Shown here: positions 36,000-44,241 of the stretch, piece after piece
How positions within the stretch are numbered: position 1 is the stretch's first letter
Layout: every line of letters begins with the position of its first letter
DNA from: Stieleria tagensis
GTDB taxonomy: Bacteria; Planctomycetota; Planctomycetia; Pirellulales; Pirellulaceae
Length of the DNA: 50,176 nucleotides
Reading direction: 5' to 3'
NCBI RefSeq assembly: GCF_024129865.1
Contig: NZ_JAMYFE010000050.1
Span: forward strand, 1 to 50,176
Notes under the pieces: model-generated
The model's database searches: none
The model's input: only the letters and a program-made list of their open reading frames with translations
Told to the model about the DNA's origin: nothing
Made by a program: the position numbers and the translations under genes

Positions 36000-37975
36000 T
36001 GCCGAAATCGACATTGACCCACCAACTATTGTCCAGTCACTTAGTATCGGGCAAGCTGGTGGCGGGTACAGAAATCGGATTGCGAATCGATCAAACATTG
36101 ACCCAAGATGCCACTGGCACATTGGTCATGCTGGAACTCGAAGCGATGGGACTCGGCCGCGCCCAGACCGATGTATCAGTCCAATACGTCGACCACAATT
36201 TGTTGCAGGAAGACAACAAAAACCCTGACGATCACTTGTTCTTGGAAGGTGCCGCGCAGCGGTTCGGGCTTTGGTTTAGCCGCCCCGGTAACGGCGTCAG
36301 TCACCCGTTGCATCAAGAGCGATTCGGCAAACCAGGCGCAACCCTGTTGGGTTCGGATTCCCACACCTGTGCCGCCGGGGCGATCGGCATGCTGGCGATC
36401 GGCGCCGGGGGACTGGAAGTGGCCATGGCGATCGCCGGCCAACCGTTCTATGTCCGCATGCCCCAGGTCTGGAATGTCCAACTGGAAGGACAACTTCCCG
36501 ATTGGGTCAGCGCCAAAGACATCATTCTGGAAATGCTGCGACGACATGACGTGAAAGGCGCTGTCGGCTGGGTGCTGGAATACAGCGGTGGCGGACTGCA
36601 AAACCTGTCGGCGATGGATCGACACGTGATTGCAAACATGGGCGCCGAACTTGGTGCAACCGCCAGCGTGTTTCCATCGGACGATGAAGTCCAACGCTTT
36701 CTTGCCCGTCAAGGTCGGGCATCGGATTGGATCGAAATCAAAGCCGATGCCGGCGCGACTTATGATCGTCACGAACTCATCGAACTGGACAAACTGGAAC
36801 CGCTCATCGCCAAGCCCTCCAGCCCAGGAAACGTTGTCCCCGTACGCGATGTCGCCGGGCAACCGATCTATCAAGCCTATGTGGGTTCATCAGCAAATCC
36901 CGGCTATCGTGATTTTGCCATGGTGGCAGAAATGATCCGTGACCATCGCGTGGCGGACGGGGTCTCGTTGGACATCAATCCGACCTCACGCCAAATCCTA
37001 CAGAACCTGGCGCGCGACGGACACATACTGACACTGTTGCGATCCGGCGCACGGTTGCACCAGGCCGGCTGCAATGGATGCATTGGAATGGGGCAAGCAC
37101 CGGCGACCAATCGAATCAGTTTGCGAACCGTTCCACGCAACTTCCCCGGTCGCTCTGGCACTCGCGAAGACAACGTGTATCTGGTCAGCCCGGAAACGGC
37201 CACCGCGTCTGCGATCGCCGGCAAAATCACAGACCCGCGTGACACCGACGCGGCCTATCCATCGATTCGTCAACCGGAAAATCCAATCATCGATACCGAA
37301 CAGTTCAGCGCCCCGCCGACGTATCCGCCAGCGGTCGCTGCGGAATTGATCAAAGGTCCTAATATTCAATCGTTGCCCGAATCACAACCCTTGCCGTCAC
37401 GCCTAGAAACGATGGTGATGCTGACGGTCGGCAACGATATTTCCACCGATGAAATCATGCCAGCCGGCGCACGCGTCTTGCCGTTTCGTAGTAATGTTTC
37501 GCGGATCGCCGAATTTGTTTACATCGATGTTGACCCCTCCTATGTCACCCGGGCGCAACAACACGACGGCGTCCACGCGATCGTGGGCGGAACGAATTAC
37601 GGGCAAGGTTCCAGCCGTGAACACGCTGCGATCGCGCCCCACTTCCTGGGGCTGCGACTGGTGATCGCCGAAAGCTATGCAAGGATCCATCTGCAGAACC
37701 TGGTCAATTTTGGCGTGCTACCGCTGACAGTGGAAAATGCATGCAAGCAATTCCAAGAAGGTGATGTGCTGGTGATCGATCACCCCGGCGATCAGCTTGA
37801 TGCAGGTCACGAAATCAAGATCGAGAACAAGACTCGCCAGCAGCAGATCATCGGGCAGCATCAGTTGTCTGATCGCCAATCAGAGATTTTGAAGGCAGGC
37901 GGGTTAATCCCTTGGATGCGCCAGCGATCTTCAAACCAATCTCCAGAACCGACAGCCGGCAACTTGCTGCAGTGA
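35999..37975 (+). CDS. Aconitate hydratase (short, mitochondrial-like form)
   Basis: 658 residues. The 4Fe-4S cluster cysteines are Cys124 in LGSDSHTCAAGA and Cys358/Cys361 in GCNGCIGMG. The C-terminal swivel domain has NDISTDEIMPAGA, GGTNYGQGSSREHAAI and VIAESYARIHLQNLVNFGVLPL. The length fits the about 650-residue aconitases of diverse bacteria rather than the 890-residue AcnA/IRP1 form. It interconverts citrate and isocitrate in the TCA cycle; homoaconitase-like activity cannot be excluded. Start and preceding stop overlap (TGATG), so it is translationally coupled to the kinase fusion. Confidence 0.93.
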   Translation: MPKSTLTHQLLSSHLVSGKLVAGTEIGLRIDQTLTQDATGTLVMLELEAMGLGRAQTDVSVQYVDHNLLQEDNKNPDDHLFLEGAAQRFGLWFSRPGNGVSHPLHQERFGKPGATLLGSDSHTCAAGAIGMLAIGAGGLEVAMAIAGQPFYVRMPQVWNVQLEGQLPDWVSAKDIILEMLRRHDVKGAVGWVLEYSGGGLQNLSAMDRHVIANMGAELGATASVFPSDDEVQRFLARQGRASDWIEIKADAGATYDRHELIELDKLEPLIAKPSSPGNVVPVRDVAGQPIYQAYVGSSANPGYRDFAMVAEMIRDHRVADGVSLDINPTSRQILQNLARDGHILTLLRSGARLHQAGCNGCIGMGQAPATNRISLRTVPRNFPGRSGTREDNVYLVSPETATASAIAGKITDPRDTDAAYPSIRQPENPIIDTEQFSAPPTYPPAVAAELIKGPNIQSLPESQPLPSRLETMVMLTVGNDISTDEIMPAGARVLPFRSNVSRIAEFVYIDVDPSYVTRAQQHDGVHAIVGGTNYGQGSSREHAAIAPHFLGLRLVIAESYARIHLQNLVNFGVLPLTVENACKQFQEGDVLVIDHPGDQLDAGHEIKIENKTRQQQIIGQHQLSDRQSEILKAGGLIPWMRQRSSNQSPEPTAGNLLQ

Positions 37976-38099
37976 CCCCACAACGATGACAAATCAGCGT
38001 AGAATATTGAAACCAAACGGGCTGATCTTTGATCAAAATGGATCCAGATCTGCCCGTTTGCAACAGCGAAATGTGATTGAGCAAATTTACGGAGAGGAA

Positions 38100-38558
38100 A
38101 TGATCATGTCCACCGTAGAAGCGAACCAGCCGACGTCCAACGAAGGCACCCCGGATCGGAACACTCGAACTGAACCGAGCGATCATTCCGGCAGCGTTCA
38201 CTTTGAATCGATCGAGCCAGATGGGCCGCCCCTATCACTCGAAAAGCTCGCTTGGTTTCACCAGGCCATCGAGTCTCAGAACTGTGCTTTGTTCGAAGCG
38301 TCGCTCTATCCGATCAAACGTCACTTGCGACGCGCCGTCCAGCATTGGCTTTGTCACAACCATCCCCAGCATCCGGTGTTGTCAGATTCGGTTCAATTGA
38401 GCGGCCTGGTCGATGAATTGATCATCGTTGCCTTTGAACACTCCTCCGATTGGCATTCCGAAAATCCCGTCTGCGAAAACTCAGTCATCGATCGGATCAT
38501 GTCACACACCCACGAAGCATTCCAACGCTTCGAATATATTGACTGGGAAAACCACTAG
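38100..38558 (+). CDS. Small protein of unknown function, possibly sigma-region-2-like helical fold
   Basis: 152 residues; GGAGAGG lies just before the ATG at 38100, and an in-frame ATG at 38106 is equally possible. The first 40 residues are polar and probably disordered. The rest is helical: YPIKRHLRRAVQHWLCHNH, then LSGLVDELIIVAFEHSSDWH and IMSHTHEAFQRFEYIDW. The LVDE-x3-x-AFEH spacing recalls helix pairs of sigma-70 region 2 in planctomycete proteins near ribosome-hibernation factors, but this is a weak resemblance. It follows the aconitase gene by 124 bases and precedes a repeat-rich intergenic region. Confidence 0.65.
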   Translation: MIMSTVEANQPTSNEGTPDRNTRTEPSDHSGSVHFESIEPDGPPLSLEKLAWFHQAIESQNCALFEASLYPIKRHLRRAVQHWLCHNHPQHPVLSDSVQLSGLVDELIIVAFEHSSDWHSENPVCENSVIDRIMSHTHEAFQRFEYIDWENH

Positions 38559-39021
38559 CAGGCCGTCCGCTGCCGTGGGCGTGAAGGATTAGCAACCACG
38601 GGATCGCGCGCAATGACGTTGCGGTTTCATCACAAGCCGACGCGTCAGTTTTGAAGCCAGCGCTTTTGCCAGCCCGGAGGGCGATACACGTAGTGCCGGC
38701 GGTGTGAGCCGCCGGAATTCCGGGGGATTATGTTCCTAGCCCGGAGGGCGGCACATGGTCTCACGCAACGCTAAATCATTGTGTCGCCCGCCGGGCTTTG
38801 GGGTTCATTTCCTTCATTGTCCGGCGACTGACGCCGCCGGCAGTCGTTTTGTCGCCCGCTTGGCTTAAGAAAGCGTGAGCGAGGGATTTAGGTTGTTAAC
38901 GGGATCCCTCGCCGTCGAGTCGGGTTGCCGAAAATCAAAGCCTCACGCAAGCGCACAGCTTCCTAAATCTTGAACGGAGTCGATCAACTCCGCGGGCCTG
39001 GATGTGCAAACGTTTCACCAC
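38559..39021. other. Repeat-rich intergenic region, no gene seen
   Basis: No credible reading frame. Palindromic elements follow one another: CCGGCGG-TGTGAG-CCGCCGG (38696-38715), CGACTG-N10-CAGTCG followed by TTTT (38825-38850), a degraded GCGTGAGCGAGGGAT/ATCCCTCGC element (38873-38912), and CGGAGT-N6-ACTCCG (38975-38992). Phrases such as AGCCCGGAGGGCG occur twice (from 38671 and 38739). Several blocks match the intergenic region at 7.6 kb, so these are dispersed repeats. Confidence 0.65.
38825..38850 (+). terminator. Hairpin with T run, terminator-like
   Basis: CGACTG (38825-38830) and CAGTCG (38841-38846) flank a GC-rich loop and are followed by TTTT. The position upstream of the sigma-54 promoter would insulate the epimerase operon from the aconitase transcript. 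Confidence 0.4.
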
Positions 39022-39037
39022 TTGGCATGACAGTTGC
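39022..39037 (+). promoter_or_regulatory. Sigma-54 (-24/-12) promoter
   Basis: TTGGCATG-ACAG-TTGC matches the RpoN consensus YTGGCACG-N4-TTGC at all but one base, with the GG and GC dinucleotides exactly at -25/-24 and -13/-12. Transcription would start near 39049, 36 bases before the epimerase ATG. A dyad CGGAGT-N6-ACTCCG lies at 38975-38992, about 65 bases upstream of the start point, where an activator might bind. RpoN promoters need an AAA+ enhancer-binding protein, so the operon would be signal-controlled. Confidence 0.65.
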
Positions 39038-39084
39038 GTCGGCTAAGTCGGGTTAACTTTGCTCATTCAAAAGCAGGAATCAAG

Positions 39085-40146
39085 ATGTCGTCACAACGAC
39101 CCGCGGTGATCGTCACCGGCAGCTCCGGGTTGCTCGGTCGATCCGTATGCGTTCGGCTCGCCCAATCAGGCTACCAGGTTTACGGATTTGACCGAGTCGG
39201 ATTGCCAGAACCGCCTAAAGACCAACTGCATGTTCGTGACATCGAATGTGATGTCACCGATTCAAATTCGGTTCAACGCGCAGTGCAAAAAGTCCGCCAG
39301 CTCAGCGGTGACAAACTGGCCAGCGTGGTGCACCTCGCTGCGTACTACGATTTCTCCGGTGCCGACAGTGACCTCTACCGCCAAGTCACGATCAACGGCA
39401 CCGACCGATTGTTGAACGCCCTGGAAGATTTCCACTTGGACCAGTTTGTGTTTTCCAGCACGATGCTCGTTCATGCGCCCTGCGAAATCGGCCAGTCGAT
39501 CAGTGAAGCTGATCCGTTGCAGGCCAAATGGCCGTATCCGCAAAGCAAAATAGAAACCGAGCGATTGATCAGCGAAGGCCACCCCGGTGTGCATTCGGTC
39601 TTTCTGCGAATCGCGGGCGTCTACACTGATTTCGGGCGACAACCGACGATCGTCCAACAAATCAAACGGATTTACGAAAAAGACTTTCAAAGCCACTTCT
39701 TCCCCGGCGACACCGACGCCGGACAGTCAGCCGTCCATTTGGACGACGCCGTCGAAGCGATCATCCGCACGGTTGATCGACGTGATTCGATTGAACCCAA
39801 GACCGCGATCTTGATCGGCGAGGCCAACCCGCTTTCCTACCAGACTCTGCAAAACATGATCGGCCAGCGACTCTACGATCAACAGTGGTCGACGATGTAC
39901 GTTCCCAAACCGCTGGCCAAGGTCGGCGCCGCAGTGACGGACGTTGTCGAAGGCGGCGATGCATTCATCAAACCGTTCATGGTGGAAATGGCCGACGATC
40001 ACTACGCTCTCGATCTCTCCCGTGCCAAACAGTTGCTCGGATGGGAACCCAAACACCAACTCTCCACCACGCTGCCAAAAATCATTGACGCACTCAAACA
40101 CGATCCAAAAGCTTGGTACCGAAAGAACGGATTAGAAGAGCAGTGA
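39085..40146 (+). CDS. NAD-dependent epimerase/dehydratase (extended SDR)
   Basis: 353 residues from the ATG at 39085, preceded by AGGAA. VTGSSGLLGRSV near the N-terminus is the Gly-rich nucleotide loop; VVHLAAYYDFSG, FSSTMLVH and Tyr-Pro-Gln-Ser-Lys (YPQSKIETER) supply the extended-SDR active site; LRIAGVYTDFGRQP follows. The sugar-nucleotide or other substrate is not evident. It is the first gene after a sigma-54-type promoter and heads a run with a VKOR-family gene (54 bases later), an SPW-repeat gene and a degenerate-metzincin gene. Confidence 0.88.
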   Translation: MSSQRPAVIVTGSSGLLGRSVCVRLAQSGYQVYGFDRVGLPEPPKDQLHVRDIECDVTDSNSVQRAVQKVRQLSGDKLASVVHLAAYYDFSGADSDLYRQVTINGTDRLLNALEDFHLDQFVFSSTMLVHAPCEIGQSISEADPLQAKWPYPQSKIETERLISEGHPGVHSVFLRIAGVYTDFGRQPTIVQQIKRIYEKDFQSHFFPGDTDAGQSAVHLDDAVEAIIRTVDRRDSIEPKTAILIGEANPLSYQTLQNMIGQRLYDQQWSTMYVPKPLAKVGAAVTDVVEGGDAFIKPFMVEMADDHYALDLSRAKQLLGWEPKHQLSTTLPKIIDALKHDPKAWYRKNGLEEQ

Positions 40147-40200
40147 TGCGATGCCCCGCAAGCGTTCTTCCGCCGCTGTCACTCCGTCCCCCACGATCGC

Positions 40201-40836
40201 ATGCCATCATCCAACCTGTCCGACGATGACCGATTGAATCGATCGGTCCCACCCTACCAACACAATCCTTCGGCGTGGAGCCAACGGATACCGATCTGTC
40301 TGCTGGCCTTCGTCGCCGCAGCCATTTCCGCGCACCTGTCCCTGTTTCAATGGGGCTTTATCGAGAGTGCCTGGGACCCTGTGTTTGGTGACAGCAGCAA
40401 CAAGGTCTTGAAATCCAAGACTGCCGAGTCAATGTTCAACCTGCTGGGGATTCACGACGCATCGCTTGGCGTGTTGGCCTATCTGGGTGATGCAGTCCTT
40501 GGCTTAGCCGGATCGACACGGCGATGGCAGTACCGACCTTGGCTGGTCGTCCTGTTTGGTATCGATGTCATCCCGCTGGGGATTATCAGTGTGATCCTGG
40601 TCCTCTGCCAAGCCTTCGTCGTCGGCCAGTGGTGCTTCCTCTGTTTGGTGACCGCCGCGATCTCGCTGATTTTGGTGTATTGGGCATGGGACGAAGTCCG
40701 TGTCTCGCTGGCCTATCTGCGAATCGTTTGGAAAGAACATCACGATCGACGATTATTGTGGGATGCGTTTTGGGGCATTCGCAGTGAACCACTCGACCGT
40801 GCTGCCGAACAACTGCTTTCCCGGGAGGTCGCGTGA
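40201..40836 (+). CDS. Vitamin K epoxide reductase (VKOR) family membrane protein
   Basis: 211 residues with about four membrane helices (near 30-52, 86-103, 114-136, 143-162). The active-site pair is Cys145-Phe-Leu-Cys148 in GQWCFLCLVTAAISL, next to Cys136. The first loop (AWDPVFGDSSNKVLKSK, about 57-73) matches the position of the loop cysteines of disulfide-generating VKORs but contains none. A quinone-linked redox role is likely from the family, but electron relay to a DsbA-like partner may differ. The next start overlaps its stop. Confidence 0.85.
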   Translation: MPSSNLSDDDRLNRSVPPYQHNPSAWSQRIPICLLAFVAAAISAHLSLFQWGFIESAWDPVFGDSSNKVLKSKTAESMFNLLGIHDASLGVLAYLGDAVLGLAGSTRRWQYRPWLVVLFGIDVIPLGIISVILVLCQAFVVGQWCFLCLVTAAISLILVYWAWDEVRVSLAYLRIVWKEHHDRRLLWDAFWGIRSEPLDRAAEQLLSREVA

Positions 40837-41180
40837 TGTGGGGACGAGTCGTCGAAATCATGACTGCGGTTTGGCTGGCCGCCAGCCCGTTTATTTTCTT
40901 TGCCCATTCCAACACGTCATTGATGTGGGCCGATCTATCGATCGCGTTGTTGATCTGCGTCTTGTCAGGACTTTCCTATTGGCACCCGACTCGGCACGCC
41001 CACTTATTGATCTTGTTGGTTTCGCTGGGTCTAATCGTATGGGGTCGGTTTGCCGTCACCCCGCCGACTCCCATGCATCAAAACCATATCGTGGTAGGTC
41101 TGTTCCTATTGATGATCGCATTGATCCCCAACGACGCCTCGCAGCCACCCAAAGCATGGCAGACTCCGCCAACGACCTAG
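40836..41180 (+). CDS. SPW-repeat membrane protein
   Basis: 114 residues from the ATG at 40836, which overlaps the VKOR stop (a GTG at 40833 is possible). Two halves each resemble the SPW motif: WLAASPFIFFAHSNTSLMWADLSIALLICVL (about 11-41), with Ser-Pro-Phe in place of the usual Ser-Pro-Trp core, and a weaker second half around GRFAVTPPTPMHQNHIVVG. About four helices are predicted. The family has no known function; it is found near VKOR-type genes and NAD-dependent epimerases in other bacteria as far as I recall. Confidence 0.8.
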   Translation: MWGRVVEIMTAVWLAASPFIFFAHSNTSLMWADLSIALLICVLSGLSYWHPTRHAHLLILLVSLGLIVWGRFAVTPPTPMHQNHIVVGLFLLMIALIPNDASQPPKAWQTPPTT

Positions 41181-42463
41181 CGGACCACTCTGGCGATCTT
41201 GGCGACTGCGACCGTGCCACCAGGCCTGGCGACCGCGAGCAATCCGACCACGTCCCGGTTGACCAACCACTCGTCGAAATCGGCATCATTGTGGCCGGAT
41301 CGTTAGACCCGGTGGACGAACCGGCGGTCAAACAAGCAACTCGCCAGTTCATCGAATTCGTTCAGCAAACGTTTCCCGATTTCCGTTGGCATTTGGTCGA
41401 ATCACGTCGCCCCGAGGCAATCACGGGGCAGATCACAGGACAGCGGATCGCGCCAAGTAGCTTGCTGCAACAGGCGCTCGAGGAACGTGACGAACAACAC
41501 TGGGATTTCGCCTTTGTGTTGACACCGTCGGAGCTTGAAAGTCACTATTCGACACACTGCTTCGCAGCACTCAGTCGCCCGCTAAATGCTGCCGCGTTTT
41601 CGCTGTCCCTGATCGATCCCCGCGCCATTGGACGCACCGGTCACGCCGACCAGCGGATCGCCACGATCGCCAATCGGCTCAGCCGACTCATGCTGCACGC
41701 CCTCGGCCACTTGCTAGGGCTTTCACGGGCCGATTTGGCGGACAACTTGCTGTATCATCCCGCCAGCGCCAAACAACTCGATTCGATGCAGCAATTGGAC
41801 GAATCGCAGATCGCGAAACTGCAAACAGCGCTTTACGAAATTGCAGACCAGCGACTGGAAGAAGCCCCCGGGCGGCGACTCGCGGCGCTACCCTTCATCG
41901 CACAATCGGCCTGGATCAACCGCCGAGAAATTGCTCAAGCCATCGTTGCCGCGCGGCCTTGGCAATTCCCACAGCGTCTAAGCGGTTTGACACTGGCGTC
42001 GGTTTCCACGCTAGCAGTGTTGCTGATGACCGCCGAATCCTGGGATCTGGCGCTCTCCCAACCGGGCATGAACTTGGTCGCATTGGCGGTGCTCTCGTGG
42101 ATCATCACCACCGCGTACGTGATCGTCCGGCAACAATTGATCGTTCGCGATCAACCCCTGCGCAGCGAGCAGATCGTCGTCACAACCTTCGCAGCCATCG
42201 GCATCGTGTTCACCGGGATGCTGGTTGCCTGGATGTTTCTGATGTTTTTAGCAAGCAGTATCGCCTGGCTAATGTTCCGCGCCGATTTGATCGCCGCCTG
42301 GGCCAGCAGCAGCTCGTTTTCAACGGGTCAAATTGGACTCAGCGAGCGTCTGCAAATGGCGACGTTCGCGTCTTCACTGGGCCTGATGATCGGTTCCCTG
42401 GGAACCAGTTTCGAAGCGCAACACTATTTCCGCCACGTCATCTTTGTCGATGAAGAAATCTAA
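41156..42463 (+). CDS. Membrane protein with a degenerate metzincin-like zinc motif
   Basis: 435 residues from the ATG at 41156, overlapping the SPW gene by 25 bases. The N-terminal about 230 residues follow the archaemetzincin strand order: VEIGIIVAGSLD, DFAFVLTPSELES, AAFSLSLIDPRAIG, then His181-Ala-Leu-Gly-His185-Leu-Leu-Gly188 in LMLHALGHLLGLSR. Active metzincins have HExxHxxGxxH; here the catalytic Glu is Ala182 and the third His is absent, so peptidase activity is doubtful. The C-terminal about 160 residues form four or five membrane helices (LASVSTLAVLLMTAES, LVALAVLSWIITTAYVIV, VVTTFAAIGIVFTGMLVAWM). It is the last gene of the sigma-54-type operon. Confidence 0.7.
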   Translation: MADSANDLADHSGDLGDCDRATRPGDREQSDHVPVDQPLVEIGIIVAGSLDPVDEPAVKQATRQFIEFVQQTFPDFRWHLVESRRPEAITGQITGQRIAPSSLLQQALEERDEQHWDFAFVLTPSELESHYSTHCFAALSRPLNAAAFSLSLIDPRAIGRTGHADQRIATIANRLSRLMLHALGHLLGLSRADLADNLLYHPASAKQLDSMQQLDESQIAKLQTALYEIADQRLEEAPGRRLAALPFIAQSAWINRREIAQAIVAARPWQFPQRLSGLTLASVSTLAVLLMTAESWDLALSQPGMNLVALAVLSWIITTAYVIVRQQLIVRDQPLRSEQIVVTTFAAIGIVFTGMLVAWMFLMFLASSIAWLMFRADLIAAWASSSSFSTGQIGLSERLQMATFASSLGLMIGSLGTSFEAQHYFRHVIFVDEEI

Positions 42464-42644
42464 CCAACCCCTGCGCGCATCGCAGACATCCAGTGGATCC
42501 ATTGTGCCACTGACTCGAAACGATGCGATTTTTGTTGGTGGCACCAACGGTCTCAGCCATTTCAGCATCGATTGCGTTCTTGGTAGCCGCGTTGCTTTCG
42601 GTTTCCATGCGTCGATCAAGACGGAAAAGCTGCGCCGGAAACGT

Positions 42645-43292
42645 CTATCCCTTGCCAGTCGCTTGGTGCCGTGGCGGCGACGTCGAATCGGTTAGTGAGC
42701 GCAGGCGAGTGAAATAGGCGAGCAGGCCGCCAATCATTCCGACAGTTCCCGCGAGGACGAAGGGCAACATTTTGCGTCGCACATAGTCGGTCGGCTGGTT
42801 CTCGATGTGCGGCAGGTCGTCAATGGATTGGCCCCGGCTGAACGCTCCCTTTGCCCTGGCTTCGGTGATCGTCATTTGCCCACTGGAGACTCGCTTGCCG
42901 GATTGATCGAATTCGTAGTAATAGATCGGATGACGACTGTCACTCCTAAAAAAATAACGCGAATCCGGTTCGCCTTGAAACTCCACCGGCGGCAGTGTGT
43001 CGTCGATGAATTCAGTCAACTTGCGAGTGAAGACATCGCTGGTAATCCAGCGAAAACGACTCAACGTATCGAGCATCAAAAACCCGCTGGCGGCAATTGC
43101 AAAAGCCAGCCAGAACGATCGAGCCGGTTGTCGCGCTCCGACGGCCAAGCATGCCGCGACCAGGATTGCCACGAACACCACGTTAAGGGTGATGTCACCG
43201 ACCAGCGGCGATGGATAGAGCATCGCGCCAAACAGCACCGCGAGCGCGGCGATGACAGCCATCAGGGCACGGATCGAAAAACGGAGTGCCAT
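42645..43292 (-). CDS. Membrane protein of unknown function
   Basis: 215 residues from the ATG at 43292; a longer frame to 43439 adds nothing recognisable. It opens with MALRFSIRALMAVIAALAVLF, a start widely seen in planctomycete membrane proteins, followed by two or three more helices (VVFVAILVAACLAVGA, FWLAFAIAASGFLMLD). A soluble region (about 95-175, with ResP-like SRYFFRSDSRHPIYYYEF) precedes a final helix (LPFVLAGTVGMIGGLLAYF). No catalytic motif visible. Function unknown. Confidence 0.7.
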   Translation of the reverse strand: MALRFSIRALMAVIAALAVLFGAMLYPSPLVGDITLNVVFVAILVAACLAVGARQPARSFWLAFAIAASGFLMLDTLSRFRWITSDVFTRKLTEFIDDTLPPVEFQGEPDSRYFFRSDSRHPIYYYEFDQSGKRVSSGQMTITEARAKGAFSRGQSIDDLPHIENQPTDYVRRKMLPFVLAGTVGMIGGLLAYFTRLRSLTDSTSPPRHQATGKG

Positions 43293-43477
43293 CTGTGAAT
43301 CCCTCAAACCTACTCGTGCGTTGGCAAAGTCGATGATGACGCGTGTCCCCCTGGCATGGAAAACGCTGGAACGGAAGACGCCGGCCACAACCAGGGTAGT
43401 GCATCGAGAAGCGGTGGGCACAAATCCTGTCACAACCATCTATCGGTCGCTCCAGTTTGCCGTCAAGCGATGCGATT

Positions 43478-44020
43478 CTAATTCCCGGTCTGCGCCTCGG
43501 CCTGCGCGAAAAAATGCCGAACCGCCCGTCCGCTGATCGTGGTTTTCTCGATCAGTTCCCGTGCGATCATCTCAACGGCCATCGCATGCCCTTCGTCGCG
43601 TAGCAGATGCTCGGTCTTGTCGAGTAACCGGCGCTGCAGTCTCTCCATCTGACCCTCACTGCTGGCACGATTGTGTAGCAATCGCCGAAGAGTACGGAGA
43701 TCTGCTGTTGCTCCCTGTTGGCAATACTGCCCGGTGAAGCGGGCTTCCGCAACCATCCCTGCCAGCAGGATCAATGCTTCGTCTTCCACTGGATCTTTCG
43801 AGGCTTTGGATCGTCCTTTGCGGATTTCACAGGCCCCTAGCCGAGCCACACCGAATTGCGACTTTCCAGGCAAAATCGTCACTTTTTGTATCAGTCGCCC
43901 CAACGACAGCGCCACCACAGCGTGCCCCGCCTCGTGGTAGGCCGTCGCCATCAAACGCAGCGAGCTCCGATCCGACGGATCGTCAGCGGCCGTCGATTTA
44001 GTGTTCGGGTCATCGTTCAT
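43478..44020 (-). CDS. Stand-alone FtsH-type (M41) zinc peptidase domain
   Basis: 180 residues from the ATG at 44020. His29-Glu-Ala-Gly-His33 in ATAYHEAGHAVVALSLG is the M41 zinc site, and GATADLRTLRRLL supplies the third ligand Asp as in FtsH. EALILLAGMVAEARFTG and the helical tail also match FtsH's peptidase half. There is no AAA+ domain and no membrane segment, so substrate feeding must come from elsewhere or it cleaves unfolded or accessible substrates. Such isolated M41 domains occur sporadically in bacteria; function unknown. Confidence 0.88.
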   Translation of the reverse strand: MNDDPNTKSTAADDPSDRSSLRLMATAYHEAGHAVVALSLGRLIQKVTILPGKSQFGVARLGACEIRKGRSKASKDPVEDEALILLAGMVAEARFTGQYCQQGATADLRTLRRLLHNRASSEGQMERLQRRLLDKTEHLLRDEGHAMAVEMIARELIEKTTISGRAVRHFFAQAEAQTGN

Positions 44021-44241
44021 CGCGCCCAAGTATAGAGCGATCGGGCGTATTTAAAACAGCCAACTGCGGTCGCAGGCCGGCGTAAATCTTCGCAGGGAAG
44101 GATTGCGAAATCTGCGTCGATACGACATCGTGGTCACAATCGCGACAGACCACTGTTCCGTATGAATTCTCTCATTAGCCGGCTTCTTGCAAGAACCGGT
44201 TCGGGGAGGTCTGGGCGATCTCCAATCAGGTATTTTTAGCG

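Noticed and set aside
40700-41155. Upstream extension of the metzincin-like gene over the SPW gene
   Set aside because: Arg/Pro-rich shadow sequence of the VKOR and SPW genes; the ATG at 41156 is the sensible start.
42523-42717. 64-codon frame with one hydrophobic segment (MRFLLVAPTVSAISASIAFL)
   Set aside because: It runs into the convergent gene at 42645, has no ribosome-binding site I can see, and the part after residue 30 looks non-coding. It remains a faint possibility.
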